64,000 nucleotides of DNA from NCBI GenBank assembly GCA_047638695.1, contig JBLINY010000009.1, forward strand, positions 10,910-74,909. Direction: 5' to 3'. Made by a program: the position numbers and the translations under genes. The notes beneath the pieces are model-generated. The model ran no database searches and had not been told where the DNA came from. It worked only from the letters and a program-made list of their open reading frames with translations. Source of the stretch: JAHECQ01 sp047638695. Lineage in GTDB: Bacteria > Actinomycetota > Acidimicrobiia > Acidimicrobiales > SZUA-35. Numbering within the stretch: position 1 is the stretch's first letter; each line of letters opens with the position of its first letter. Below are positions 50,978 to 59,940 of the stretch, piece by piece.

Positions 50978-53440
50978 ATGCTGTCGCCTTACCGAGTACT
51001 TGACCTCTCCGACGAGCGCGGACATCTGTGTGGGCAAATGTTGGCCGCCCTCGGGGCCGAGGTAATCGCCATTGAACCACCCAGCGGGTCGCGAGCGCGT
51101 CACATCGGTCCGTTCATCGACGGCATCGACGATGGCGAGCACTCGCTCACCCACTTTTCCTACAATCGGGGCAAGAAGTCGGTGGTGCTCAACTTCGACC
51201 TGTTAGAGGAACGAGAGCGACTGTTTCACCTGATTGCCGCATCCGACGTGTTGATCGAATCCGATCGCCCTGGCCGTATGGCCGAACTCGGTCTTGGCTA
51301 TGAGCAGGTGGCTGAGGAGTTCCCTCACCTTGTGTACGTCTCGATCAGCGCCTTCGGCCAGACAGGGCCGAAGGCCCACTGGGCGGCAACCGATCTCACG
51401 GTGATGGCCAGCGCCTGCACCATGTCGGTGACCGGAGACGAGGACCGACCACCCGTGAGAGTGACTGTCCCCCAGGGTTTCCACTTCGGCGCTGCTACCT
51501 CTGTCTCGGGCGTGATCGCCGCCCTCATCGAGCGCGACCACTCAGGCGAGGGACAGCACATTGACGCTGCTGCGCAACGCACAGCAACACTGGCGACACA
51601 GGCCGGCGTGCTCTCGACCGGCGTTGGAAGCATCGATGCCTCCCGTACCGCCGGGGGAGCCGTAACCGGGGCCATCAGGTTGCGGCTTGTGTACCCGGCG
51701 GCCGACGGGTTTGTCTCGATCACCCATGTTTTTGGCATGCCGATTGGGCAGAACACCCGTTGGCTCATGGACTGGGTGTGCGAGGCAGGGTTTTGTGACG
51801 AGGCCATGCGGGACAAGGATTGGGTTGGCTACCTGGTCGCACTTGAAAACGGCACGGAGCCAATTGCAGAGTGGGAAGCGGCCAAGGCAGCCGTGGCCGC
51901 CTTCACCAGCTCAAAGACCAAGGCCGAGTTGCTGGCCGGCGCTATGGAACGCCGTTTGCTGATGGCGCCGATCGCTACGCCGGCCGACGTCGTGGCCAGC
52001 GAGCAGCTGGCCGAGCGCGGCTTCCTCGAGGAGGTCGAGCACCCGGTAGCTGGCAAACTCCTCACCGTGCCGGGAGCGTTTGCAAAGTGTTCGGCCACGC
52101 CGTTGCGCCCGCTCGGTCCGGCACCGACCTTGGGCCAACACAACGATGCAATCCTGGGCAAAGGCCGGTTGTGGCCGCGACTCGACCTCATTCCCCAGAC
52201 TGGCTCACTCCGGCCTGACCTCGATCCCGCAGGCGACTTACCGCTGAGCGGGCTGAAGGTCCTCGACTTCACCTGGTCGATCGCCGGCCCGCACGCCGTA
52301 CGCGTCCTGGCCGATCTGGGTGCCACGGTTGTGAAAGTCGAGTCGGCAAGCAAGCAGGATGCGGCTCGTGGGTACCGACCGGTACACAACGACGAGGCTG
52401 GCATCGAGAACTCCGCCCTCTTTGACACCATGGCGGCTGGAAAGCGCAGCTTGGCCCTCGACATGTCGAAGCCGGGAGCGATCGAGGTCGTGCACGACCT
52501 CGTTGCTTGGGCCGATGTCGTCGCCGAGAGCTTCTCGCCACGAGCCATGCCCAAATGGGGACTCGACTACGAAAGCCTTCGGAAGATCAATCCGGAGATC
52601 ATCATGGTTTCAACCTGTTTGGCCGGTCAGACCGGACCGCTGGCCAACTTTGCCGGCTACGGGAATCTTGGGGCCGCTCTGGCCGGATTTTATGGTCTGG
52701 CCGGCTGGCCCGACCGAGCACCGGCCGGGCCTTTCGGCGCCTACTCCGACTACACCTCGACCCACTTCCTGGCGGCAACAATGCTGGCTGCGATCGACCA
52801 TCGCCGTCGCACCGGCGAGGGTCAATACATCGACTTGGCGCAGTCCGAAGCAGCGCAGCACTTCCTGTCACCAGCCCTCCTAGAGGTGACCGCGAACAAT
52901 CGGGTGATGGAACGCGACGGCAACCGTGACCCACACATGGTTCCTCATGGCGTGTACCCCTCTGCCGAAGACGATTCTTGGATCGCCATTGCCTGTGAAG
53001 ATGACGCACAGTGGCGAGCACTCGCGTCCATGATGGGTCGAGACGATCTGCTGAGCGACTCCGGGTTAGGCTCGCTCGCTGGCCGCCTGGCACGAGTGGA
53101 TGAACTCGATGCCGCTGTCGCTACATGGTCAGAACAGTTCGAAAACACCCAGCTCGACCAAAAGTTGCAGGAGGTCGGTGTGGCCGCCCACGCCGTGCTT
53201 ACCGGGGCCGGCTGCCTTGCTGATTCACAGTTCGCTCACGCAGGCCATTTCTTGCGTCCCGATCACCCCGACCGGGGTTGCCTTATCGAGAACACCAGAT
53301 TTCGAATGTCGCGCACGGCAACCAACGTCAACACTCGAGCCCCATTCTTGGGTGAGCACACGTTCGAAATCCTCACCAATGTGCTTGGCTACAACAATGA
53401 CCGAATCGCCCAACTGGCAGCGGCCGAAATTCTGGAGTGA
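50978..53440 (+). CDS. double-domain CaiB/BaiF CoA transferase
   Basis: An 820-residue protein with two complete class III CoA-transferase domains in tandem. The first (residues 1-400) starts LSPYRVLDLSDERGHLCGQM; the second (from about 415) starts LSGLKVLDFTWSIAGPHAVR. The second domain keeps the catalytic aspartate in AYSDYTSTHF. In the first the equivalent site reads PQGFHFGAAT with no aspartate, so it is probably inactive or structural. Normal enzymes are interlocked homodimers of 400-residue chains, so this fusion would make a built-in dimer. Its stop overlaps the SDR start (GTGA). Confidence 0.85.
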   Translation: MLSPYRVLDLSDERGHLCGQMLAALGAEVIAIEPPSGSRARHIGPFIDGIDDGEHSLTHFSYNRGKKSVVLNFDLLEERERLFHLIAASDVLIESDRPGRMAELGLGYEQVAEEFPHLVYVSISAFGQTGPKAHWAATDLTVMASACTMSVTGDEDRPPVRVTVPQGFHFGAATSVSGVIAALIERDHSGEGQHIDAAAQRTATLATQAGVLSTGVGSIDASRTAGGAVTGAIRLRLVYPAADGFVSITHVFGMPIGQNTRWLMDWVCEAGFCDEAMRDKDWVGYLVALENGTEPIAEWEAAKAAVAAFTSSKTKAELLAGAMERRLLMAPIATPADVVASEQLAERGFLEEVEHPVAGKLLTVPGAFAKCSATPLRPLGPAPTLGQHNDAILGKGRLWPRLDLIPQTGSLRPDLDPAGDLPLSGLKVLDFTWSIAGPHAVRVLADLGATVVKVESASKQDAARGYRPVHNDEAGIENSALFDTMAAGKRSLALDMSKPGAIEVVHDLVAWADVVAESFSPRAMPKWGLDYESLRKINPEIIMVSTCLAGQTGPLANFAGYGNLGAALAGFYGLAGWPDRAPAGPFGAYSDYTSTHFLAATMLAAIDHRRRTGEGQYIDLAQSEAAQHFLSPALLEVTANNRVMERDGNRDPHMVPHGVYPSAEDDSWIAIACEDDAQWRALASMMGRDDLLSDSGLGSLAGRLARVDELDAAVATWSEQFENTQLDQKLQEVGVAAHAVLTGAGCLADSQFAHAGHFLRPDHPDRGCLIENTRFRMSRTATNVNTRAPFLGEHTFEILTNVLGYNNDRIAQLAAAEILE

Positions 53441-54273
53441 ATGACATGGGATGTGTACTCATCACCGGCTGTAGCTCGGGAATCGGGCTGGAAACGGCAG
53501 CCGCGTTCGCTGAGCAAGGACACAGCGTTCTGGCCGGTGTGCGTCGGGTCGAGTCGATGGCCGATGTCCGTGAACGTTGGGCCGGGCCTGAGGTGACACC
53601 GGTCATCCTCGATGTGACGAGCAGCGGCAGCGTCGAGGCCTGTGTCGTTGAAGCGATCGCCGAACACGGCTCGATCGATGTGCTGGTGAACAACGCGGGC
53701 ATTGGTGCCATTGGATCGCTCGAGGACACGGCCGAGGAAATCTATCGCCGGGTGTTCGAGACGAACGTCTTCGGCGTGATTGCCATGACCCAGGCTGTGC
53801 TACCCCACATGCGACAAGCCGGCGGTGGCACGATCATTAATGTGGGATCGATCGTGGGCCGTGTCGCCGTGCCGTTCCAGGGCGTCTACAGCGCGACGAA
53901 ACACGCCGTTGAGGCCCTCACCGATGCCGTTCACTACGAGTCCTCCCGGTTCGGGATTCGCATGCGCGTGGTCGAGCCCGGCCGGATACCCACCGCATTT
54001 CCATCGAACCTCGTAAGCAGGCGCGCTCCCGACGAGTCGCCCTATCGGGCGATCAATCGGGAGTGGGAGGCTGGGTGGTCGACCATGCCGGGCAGAGAAG
54101 AGCTCGCCAGCGCGGCCGACGTCGCAACTGCCATCGTTGCCGCCAGCAGCGACGACTCACCCCGACACGTCCCCGTTGGCAACGACTCTGCTCTGCTGAT
54201 CGCAGCTCGGGAGTCGATGTCGCCCGAGGCGTTCGAAGACCACCTTCGTTCGACCTCAGGCTTTCTCGGCTAA
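53437..54273 (+). CDS. short-chain dehydrogenase/reductase
   Basis: A 278-residue classical SDR. Nucleotide site TGCSSGIG near residues 10-17, NNAGIGAIG in the middle, and the active-site YSATK. The partner serine lies in NVGSIVGRVA. It likely oxidises or reduces a hydroxy-/keto-acyl-CoA intermediate of the operon. The GTG start (53437) overlaps the preceding stop as GTGA. A GTG start inside an overlap of this type is typical of coupled translation. Confidence 0.85.
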   Translation: MNDMGCVLITGCSSGIGLETAAAFAEQGHSVLAGVRRVESMADVRERWAGPEVTPVILDVTSSGSVEACVVEAIAEHGSIDVLVNNAGIGAIGSLEDTAEEIYRRVFETNVFGVIAMTQAVLPHMRQAGGGTIINVGSIVGRVAVPFQGVYSATKHAVEALTDAVHYESSRFGIRMRVVEPGRIPTAFPSNLVSRRAPDESPYRAINREWEAGWSTMPGREELASAADVATAIVAASSDDSPRHVPVGNDSALLIAARESMSPEAFEDHLRSTSGFLG

Positions 54274-54318
54274 CTGCGGCAACGAGCCTCGTGGGCCTGG
54301 GGAGCTACTGTTCCCGGC

Positions 54319-56028
54319 ATGCATGACCTCGTGATTCGCAACGGCACGGTTGTCGACGGGAGCGGCGACAACCGGCAGGTTGCCGATGTTGCTGTTACCG
54401 ATGGCATTGTCACCCACGTTGGCATCGTCGATGGGGTGGCAACCCGCACCATCGACGCCGAGGGACAGCTCGTGCTGCCCGGTTGGGTCGACATTCACAC
54501 GCACTATGACGGCCAGGCAACGTGGGATCCCGATATGACACCCTCCTCGTGGCACGGTGTCACCACCGCAGTTTTCGGCAACTGCGGGGTCGGCTTCGCT
54601 CCGGTTCGACCGGGGGGCGAGGACTTTCTCATCAACCTGATGGAAGGTGTCGAAGACATTCCGGGCACGGTGCTCTCAGAGGGAATCGACTTTTCGTGGG
54701 AGACCTATCCCGAGTATCTCGATGTTCTCTCTCAGACCCCTCGCGTCATGGACATCGGTGCCCAGCTTCCTCATGGGGCGCTGCGCTTCTACGTGATGGG
54801 AGAGCGGGGAGCCGACCACGAGGCTGTGCCAACTTCTGATGAGCTTGGCCAGCTCGGCACACTGGTGCAGGAGGCCTTGGGAGCTGGTGCTCTCGGTTTC
54901 TCGACGAGTCGAACAACTAAACACAAGGCTGCAGACGGCCGCTTGACGCCCAGCCTGTCGGCCGGCGACCCTGAACTGGCGGCCGTTGCCGAAGCCATGC
55001 GGGCCGCTGAGGCTGGCGTGCTTCAGGTGAACTCCGACTTCGGCCCTGGAGACTTCGAGCATCTCCGCCAGGCGGCCGCCATCTCCGGGCGACCGCTGTC
55101 GGTTCTGTTGCTCCAGGTCGACAGCGACCCCGAACGGTGGCGGACCACGCGGGACGAAATACATCAAGCCAATGCCAACGGCATCACGGCAACGGGCCAG
55201 GTGGGATGCCGCCCGATCGGCGTGATGCTTGGACTCGACGCCACGGTGAACCCGTTCCGGACCAACCCGGCGTACGAGGCCATCGCCGATCTTCCACTGG
55301 CCGAGCGGGCGGCTCGGATGCGTAACGACGATGTGCTGCGTCGCGCGCTGGTTCGTGAGCGTCCATCAGATGCTCACGTCACCTGGATGGACTACGCCCT
55401 GACCCGCAGCTATGAGCTGGGCGATCAGCTCAACTACGAGCCCGATCCTGCAGATTCGATCGCCAACAAGGCAGCCGCGTCGGGTGTTGACCCGTGGCAG
55501 CTGCTGCTTGATCTACTTTCGGCTGGCGATGGCACAACGCTGCTGTTGTATCCGTTCGAGAATTACTTCAACGGCAACCTCGAAGACATCAGAGAGATGT
55601 TGTCTGATCCGTACACCATCTGTGGGATCGGCGATGCTGGCGCCCACGTCGGCACGATCTGCGATGCGTCCTACCCAACCTATTTGCTCAGCCACTGGAC
55701 CCGAGACCGGACGCGGGGCGAGCAGTTGCCGCTCGAGTTCGTCGTGAACAAGCAGACTCGCCGAACGGCCGAGACCTACGGCCTCCTTGATCGTGGTCTC
55801 ATCCGACCTGGTTATCGGGCCGACATCAACGTCATCGACCACGCAGCTATCTCGGTCGGTCGACCGGAGCTGATCTTCGATTTGCCGGCCGGTGGCAAGC
55901 GACTGATTCAACGCCCGGAGGGCTACCTCCATACCTTCGTCGCCGGCACCGAGACGTTGGCCGGTGGCGAGTTCACGGGCGCACGCCCAGGCGGGCTGGT
56001 GCGAGGGGCACAGCCGGAGCCCGGCTGA
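54319..56028 (+). CDS. N-acyl-D-amino-acid deacylase-type amidohydrolase (second copy)
   Basis: A 569-residue amidohydrolase of the D-aminoacylase type, with HxH in VDIHTHYDG and the stretch GNCGVGFAPVRPG. It is a clear paralogue of the protein at 2314-4020 (same length, same motifs), but sits at the end of a catabolic operon, 45 bases after the SDR. So the pair may hydrolyse the same kind of bond in two pathways. Zinc-dependent amide or ring hydrolysis is expected; the family name should not be taken as proof of D-amino-acid substrates. Confidence 0.82.
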   Translation: MHDLVIRNGTVVDGSGDNRQVADVAVTDGIVTHVGIVDGVATRTIDAEGQLVLPGWVDIHTHYDGQATWDPDMTPSSWHGVTTAVFGNCGVGFAPVRPGGEDFLINLMEGVEDIPGTVLSEGIDFSWETYPEYLDVLSQTPRVMDIGAQLPHGALRFYVMGERGADHEAVPTSDELGQLGTLVQEALGAGALGFSTSRTTKHKAADGRLTPSLSAGDPELAAVAEAMRAAEAGVLQVNSDFGPGDFEHLRQAAAISGRPLSVLLLQVDSDPERWRTTRDEIHQANANGITATGQVGCRPIGVMLGLDATVNPFRTNPAYEAIADLPLAERAARMRNDDVLRRALVRERPSDAHVTWMDYALTRSYELGDQLNYEPDPADSIANKAAASGVDPWQLLLDLLSAGDGTTLLLYPFENYFNGNLEDIREMLSDPYTICGIGDAGAHVGTICDASYPTYLLSHWTRDRTRGEQLPLEFVVNKQTRRTAETYGLLDRGLIRPGYRADINVIDHAAISVGRPELIFDLPAGGKRLIQRPEGYLHTFVAGTETLAGGEFTGARPGGLVRGAQPEPG

Positions 56029-56051
56029 GCAAGTACAGCCCAGCCCAGCAG

Positions 56052-56744
56052 CTAGTCGTCGAAGCCGATGTAGCTCACGACGTCGCTGTTGTCGGCTCGC
56101 CGAGACTTCACATCGTTGGCGACGAATTCGTCGTTGGGCCACCCCATGGCAACGCAGGTCATGATGACTTCGTCCTCGGGGATGTTGGCGAACTCACGAA
56201 CCACCGACGATTGCATGATGCCCTGGCCGTTGATGACGGTGCCGAGGCCCTTGGTCCACGCAGCCAGCACGAGGCCATAGGTCGCGGCTCCTAAATCGAA
56301 GTGGCTCACCGTGTCGTCGGCTAGTTCGGCGTCGATCGTCACAACAATCGAAACCGGCGCATCAAACTGACGGAATCCCCGCATCACCCAGTCTTGGCGG
56401 CGCTCCTTGTCATCGCGTTCAATACCCATGGCCTCGAACAGCTGAATGGCGACCTCGACCTGGCGGTCGCGGTGAATGCCCTCGTAGCCGTGACCCATCT
56501 TGATCTCGCGGTCGACCGCAGCGCCGGCCAACATACGTTCTGAGTTGCCCTCGCGGATTCGTTCGAGGGGATCGCCAGTGACGACGTGAAAGTGCCATGG
56601 TTGGGTGTTCATGGAGGATGGCGCCATCTTCGCCAGAGATACGACTTCGCCGATCAGTTCCTTGCTGACCGGCTCGTCCTTGTATCCCCGAATGCTGCGG
56701 CGATCTTGCACAAGACTTGCGTAATCCATGGTTTCTTTAGTCAC
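56052..56744 (-). CDS. nitroreductase-family flavoprotein
   Basis: A 230-residue FMN-dependent nitroreductase. The family opening is DRRSIRGYKDEPV (the FMN phosphate-binding RRS region), then SSMNTQPWHFHVVTG, and GLGTVINGQG near the C-terminus. It transfers electrons from NAD(P)H to nitro groups or quinones. The gene is convergent with the amidohydrolase at 54319 and lies in its own unit, divergent from none nearby. The 126-base gap before the MaoC gene holds the 15-bp repeat array. Confidence 0.82.
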   Translation of the reverse strand: MTKETMDYASLVQDRRSIRGYKDEPVSKELIGEVVSLAKMAPSSMNTQPWHFHVVTGDPLERIREGNSERMLAGAAVDREIKMGHGYEGIHRDRQVEVAIQLFEAMGIERDDKERRQDWVMRGFRQFDAPVSIVVTIDAELADDTVSHFDLGAATYGLVLAAWTKGLGTVINGQGIMQSSVVREFANIPEDEVIMTCVAMGWPNDEFVANDVKSRRADNSDVVSYIGFDD

Positions 56745-56825
56745 GACTGAACTATCGCCGGTCCGGTGGCCGGTGCCAACCGCTGTACGGGAACGGGTTA
56801 GGGCCCGGGATCTATCGACCCGGCA

Positions 56826-56885
56826 CCAGGCGAACCTGGGCTAGGCGATACTGGGCTAGGCGATACTGGGCTAGGCGAAAACTGT
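56826..56885. repeat. 15-bp tandem repeat over a stop codon
   Basis: Four units like ctaggcgatactggg at 56826-56840 (changed), 56841-56855, 56856-56870 (perfect pair) and 56871-56885 (changed). CTA at 56871-56873 is the TAG stop of the MaoC gene on the minus strand; the two copies after it on that strand repeat the TAG in the same frame. Confidence 0.85.
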
Positions 56886-57344
56886 GCGACCGATCCACTC
56901 CGCCACCAGCGCCGGCTTGTCTTGGCCCTCGATTTCAACCGTCATGGCTCGAGTTTGGTCGACGGCGTTGCCTTTGAGCTCGACTCCGACGGTGGCTGCC
57001 GTCGCTCGAATGCGCGCGCCCGAGGGGACCGGGTTGACGAAGCGGACCTTGTTGAGGCCGTAGTTCACGCCCATCAGCGCGCCGCTGAGCTTGCTGAAAT
57101 CGGAGGGGATGCTGGTGGACAGATGCACCAGCATGCTCAGGGTAAGGAACCCGTGAGCAACGGTTCCTCCGAACGGAGTTTGCGCTGCCTTCTCGGGGTC
57201 GAGGTGGATGAACTGGTGATCGAGCGTGGCGTCGGCAAAGGAGTTGATTTGCTCCTGGGTGACCTCAAACCAATCGCCAACAGCCGGTGCCTCGCCTATC
57301 AGCTTGTTCAACTCGTCATATGCAGCTTGCGCATTTTCGCTCAT
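56871..57344 (-). CDS. MaoC-like dehydratase
   Basis: A 157-residue single-domain hot-dog-fold hydratase. The catalytic region FADATLDHQFIHLDPEKA, with the aspartate and histidine of the (R)-hydratase motif, and the overhang TPFGGTVAHGFLTLSML are clear. It probably hydrates a trans-2-enoyl-CoA. I place the start at ATG 57344, which has ggag 6 bases upstream; a longer frame at 57386 adds no family residues. Its end lies in the 15-bp repeat array. Confidence 0.85.
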   Translation of the reverse strand: MSENAQAAYDELNKLIGEAPAVGDWFEVTQEQINSFADATLDHQFIHLDPEKAAQTPFGGTVAHGFLTLSMLVHLSTSIPSDFSKLSGALMGVNYGLNKVRFVNPVPSGARIRATAATVGVELKGNAVDQTRAMTVEIEGQDKPALVAEWIGRTVFA

Positions 57345-57440
57345 TTTGGACTCCATTCGTGGGCTGGCAAACGGTAGCGGGAGCAAACCCCGCGGGCGTC
57401 AGTTGGTGACCGTTCGTGCTCATCGACTTTGATGGTGGCG

Positions 57441-58256
57441 ATGGCCGATGTCCAGGTACCCGAGCAACAGGTGTCCACCCAGATTCGCTATATCAACACA
57501 GAATGGCGCGATCGGACTGACGCTCCCGTCATAGGCACGGGCGAAACTCGCCGTGCCAACACGAGCTACTTCGATGTGGAGGTGCTCGACGGTCGGCCCC
57601 GCGAGGAGTCCTACCGGCTGGAGACGTCTGGGTTCGAGCTCGTCGGTAACAACGAGCCCTTCCATCTGGAGCACGATCGGTCGGCCTACCGGCAGAGGAT
57701 GATCGATCTGGTGTGCGACCTCGCCGGCGCCGACGAAGCGGTGATGATGATGGACCAGGTGAGGACCGAGGACCAGAGTGACTTCAATTTTGCGTACTCT
57801 CGATTCGCTCACTGTGACTACAACCTTGCCAGCCGCGAGGCGATGTCTCGCGACCTACTGGCGCGGAGGAACCTCGAGTGGAGCGAGAGCGCCACGTATG
57901 TTTGGTACAACACGTGGCACCCGTTCGATCACGTTGTCGAGCAAAACGCGCTGACGGTGCTTGACGTTCGTTCGATCGAACCGGGTGATGTCATTGACTA
58001 TCGCTACAGCGGATACGCGGCCGACAAAGTCTCAGATCGCGGGGCACTGGTGGCCGCACCGGTGTACAACCCGCGACATCGCTGGGTGTACTTCTCGGAC
58101 ATGACACCGCGCGAGGTGCTGGTCAGCAAACAGTCCGATGCCCGGCCCGGGCACACCAGGCAGGTGCCGCACACCTCGTTCATCGATGCCACCCGGCCAG
58201 AGGACGTTGCTCCGCGGCGCAGTATCGAAACTCGCATTCTCGCCATCTTGCACTAA
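57441..58256 (+). CDS. CmcJ/NvfI-type Fe(II)/2OG-like oxidoreductase
   Basis: A protein of about 271 residues of the CmcJ/AsaB/NvfI group, known mainly from fungal and actinobacterial secondary metabolism. It has an HxD pair in FAHCDYN, the characteristic WYNTWHPFDHVVEQNALTV stretch and the C-terminal HTSFIDATRP and RRSIETRIL block. NvfI-like enzymes catalyse ring-forming or rearranging oxidations. Start codons at 57432 and 57441 are both possible; I prefer ATG 57441. The following 100-base spacer is repetitive. The natural substrate is unknown. Confidence 0.7.
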   Translation: MADVQVPEQQVSTQIRYINTEWRDRTDAPVIGTGETRRANTSYFDVEVLDGRPREESYRLETSGFELVGNNEPFHLEHDRSAYRQRMIDLVCDLAGADEAVMMMDQVRTEDQSDFNFAYSRFAHCDYNLASREAMSRDLLARRNLEWSESATYVWYNTWHPFDHVVEQNALTVLDVRSIEPGDVIDYRYSGYAADKVSDRGALVAAPVYNPRHRWVYFSDMTPREVLVSKQSDARPGHTRQVPHTSFIDATRPEDVAPRRSIETRILAILH

Positions 58257-58257
58257 A

Positions 58258-58349
58258 CAGACGACCAGTCAGATTCGTCCAACAACAAAGCTCTCCAACA
58301 GCCAGACTTCAATTGGACAGACTTCCACGACACAGACTTCCTACAGCGA
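58258..58349. repeat. degenerate 15-bp repeats in a spacer
   Basis: Between the CmcJ-like gene and the hydrolase gene lie units beginning cagactt at 58303, 58318 and 58333 (15-bp spacing), with weaker copies earlier. No promoter or coding potential is evident. Confidence 0.6.
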
Positions 58350-58358
58350 CAGGAACCC

Positions 58359-59045
58359 ATGACAACCTTCGTACTCTTGCACGGCGCCTACCAGGGCGGT
58401 TGGATCTGGAAGCATGTTGGCGAGCGGCTCACCGCCGCTGGTCACCAGGTGTACCGTCCATCGCTGGATGGCTGCGGCGACCGGCGCCAGCATCTCCGCC
58501 CCGGGATCACGACCGAGACCCACGGCGCCGAGATAGCGGCTTTGCTGGTCGCTGAAGATCTCACCGACGTCGCAATGGTCGGCACGAGCTCTGGGGGCAT
58601 GGTGTTGTGTCGGGCTGCGGAGCTGGTGCCCGAGCGAGTAGGGCGAGTCTCGTTCGTCGATGCCCTGGCGCTTTTTAGCGGCGAGAAGCTTGGGGACATC
58701 GTGCAACGGTCATCGGCGCTGTCTGATGATCTCGCCACAAGCCCGCCCAAGGAAGATATTGCGACTCGTCTCTTCGGCGACCTCGAGCCAGAGGTACGTG
58801 ACTGGGCGCTCGACCGCACGACTCCTCATCCAATCGCGGCGTTAAACGAACCGATCACGCTCGCCAGTTTCTGGGACGCGGCGTGGGCCGCCCAGGTGAT
58901 CTATTGCAACCAGAGCAGCAATCCACCTGTGGCTCATCAGCGGCGAACGGCAGAGGCACTCAACGCCAGCTGGCACGAACTCGACACCGGCCACTATCCG
59001 ATGTTGTCGATGCCCGACGAGCTGTCGCACCTGCTTCAGAGCTAG
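58359..59045 (+). CDS. alpha/beta hydrolase
   Basis: A 228-residue alpha/beta hydrolase. It begins FVLLHGAYQGGWIWKHV, the oxyanion-loop region, with the nucleophile elbow VGTSSGGMV (serine in GTSSG) and the catalytic histidine near the end in DTGHYPMLSMP. The pattern is that of small esterases or hydroxynitrile-lyase-like proteins (salicylate-esterase group). No membrane helix or signal. Its substrate is unknown. Confidence 0.8.
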   Translation: MTTFVLLHGAYQGGWIWKHVGERLTAAGHQVYRPSLDGCGDRRQHLRPGITTETHGAEIAALLVAEDLTDVAMVGTSSGGMVLCRAAELVPERVGRVSFVDALALFSGEKLGDIVQRSSALSDDLATSPPKEDIATRLFGDLEPEVRDWALDRTTPHPIAALNEPITLASFWDAAWAAQVIYCNQSSNPPVAHQRRTAEALNASWHELDTGHYPMLSMPDELSHLLQS

Positions 59046-59097
59046 TAGCGAATTTAGCACAAGCTGGGCTCACCCATCGCCGGGGCCCACGAACAGC

Positions 59098-59931
59098 TCA
59101 GCTCAGCCCGAAGCCTTGGTCTGTCAGGAACTCGGCCAGTTGGTCGCGCTCTCGTCGAGCCACCATGCGTGACTTCTCTGTCGACCAGCCATAGAACTCG
59201 GCAACGCCCCACCGGTCGGTATCGAGCTGTTGGTCATCCGGTGGCTGGTAAGCGCCAGCCCGCCGCTTGTCGTAATCGGCGATCAAGTTTGGAGCTTCAG
59301 AGTCGTCATAAACATCGCGATGAACCGTGACCGTTGTCGGAAGTCGAGGCGATAGGCGACGCAGTTCGCGTGGCCAGCCAACACACAAGCCGGCGAAGGG
59401 AAACACGTGCTGAGGCAGCTCCACTATTTGGGCTACCTCTGCGATGTGGTTGCGCACAACGCTGATGGGGCACGTTCCGAGGCCCACCGACTCCGCCGCC
59501 CAGATGAAGCTCGACAGGTGGGTGGCCGCATCACCGGCTGCGTTCAAGAAGGCATCAAGATGATCGTTGGCGAACTCCGTTTCCTGCTGTTCGGCCACGC
59601 CCCGAATGCGGCGACTATCGCCACAGAAAAGTAAGAAGCGAGCGCAGTCTGCAATCCAGGGCATGGTGGGAATCAACTCGGCGATGGCCGCCCGGCGGAC
59701 GGGATCATCCACCACGACGACGGAACACTGTTGGAGGTCTGACTTCGACGGTGTTGAAAAGGCGGCGGCCAGGACAAGATCGAGCAGCCCATCCTCGAGG
59801 GGTTGATCCAAATAGTCCCGGCAGGTCCGGTGTTCGAGCATGGCCCGAATGGTCGGCGAGCGAGGGAGATCGTCAATGGCAGTGGATGGTTCGCCGGCAA
59901 ACCGGGCGGCCACCAAGTCGGAGAGCAACAT
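59098..59931 (-). CDS. nitroreductase-family protein (NfsA-like)
   Basis: A 277-residue FMN-dependent nitroreductase or related flavoprotein. The RTCRDY start (MLEHRTCRDYLDQPLEDG) is followed by FSTPSKSDLQQCSVVVV and GLGTCPISVVRN, as in NfsA-type NADPH nitroreductases. The C-terminal extension after residue 200, with RRAGAYQPPDDQ, is the NfsA lid. The stop of the MFS gene on the same strand lies 9 bases upstream of this gene's start. Confidence 0.78.
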   Translation of the reverse strand: MLLSDLVAARFAGEPSTAIDDLPRSPTIRAMLEHRTCRDYLDQPLEDGLLDLVLAAAFSTPSKSDLQQCSVVVVDDPVRRAAIAELIPTMPWIADCARFLLFCGDSRRIRGVAEQQETEFANDHLDAFLNAAGDAATHLSSFIWAAESVGLGTCPISVVRNHIAEVAQIVELPQHVFPFAGLCVGWPRELRRLSPRLPTTVTVHRDVYDDSEAPNLIADYDKRRAGAYQPPDDQQLDTDRWGVAEFYGWSTEKSRMVARRERDQLAEFLTDQGFGLS

Positions 59932-59940
59932 ATGCCGAGA

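Noticed and set aside
58258..58349. CRISPR array
   Set aside because: Units are 15 bp and degenerate with no unique spacers of normal length; no cas genes are in the window.
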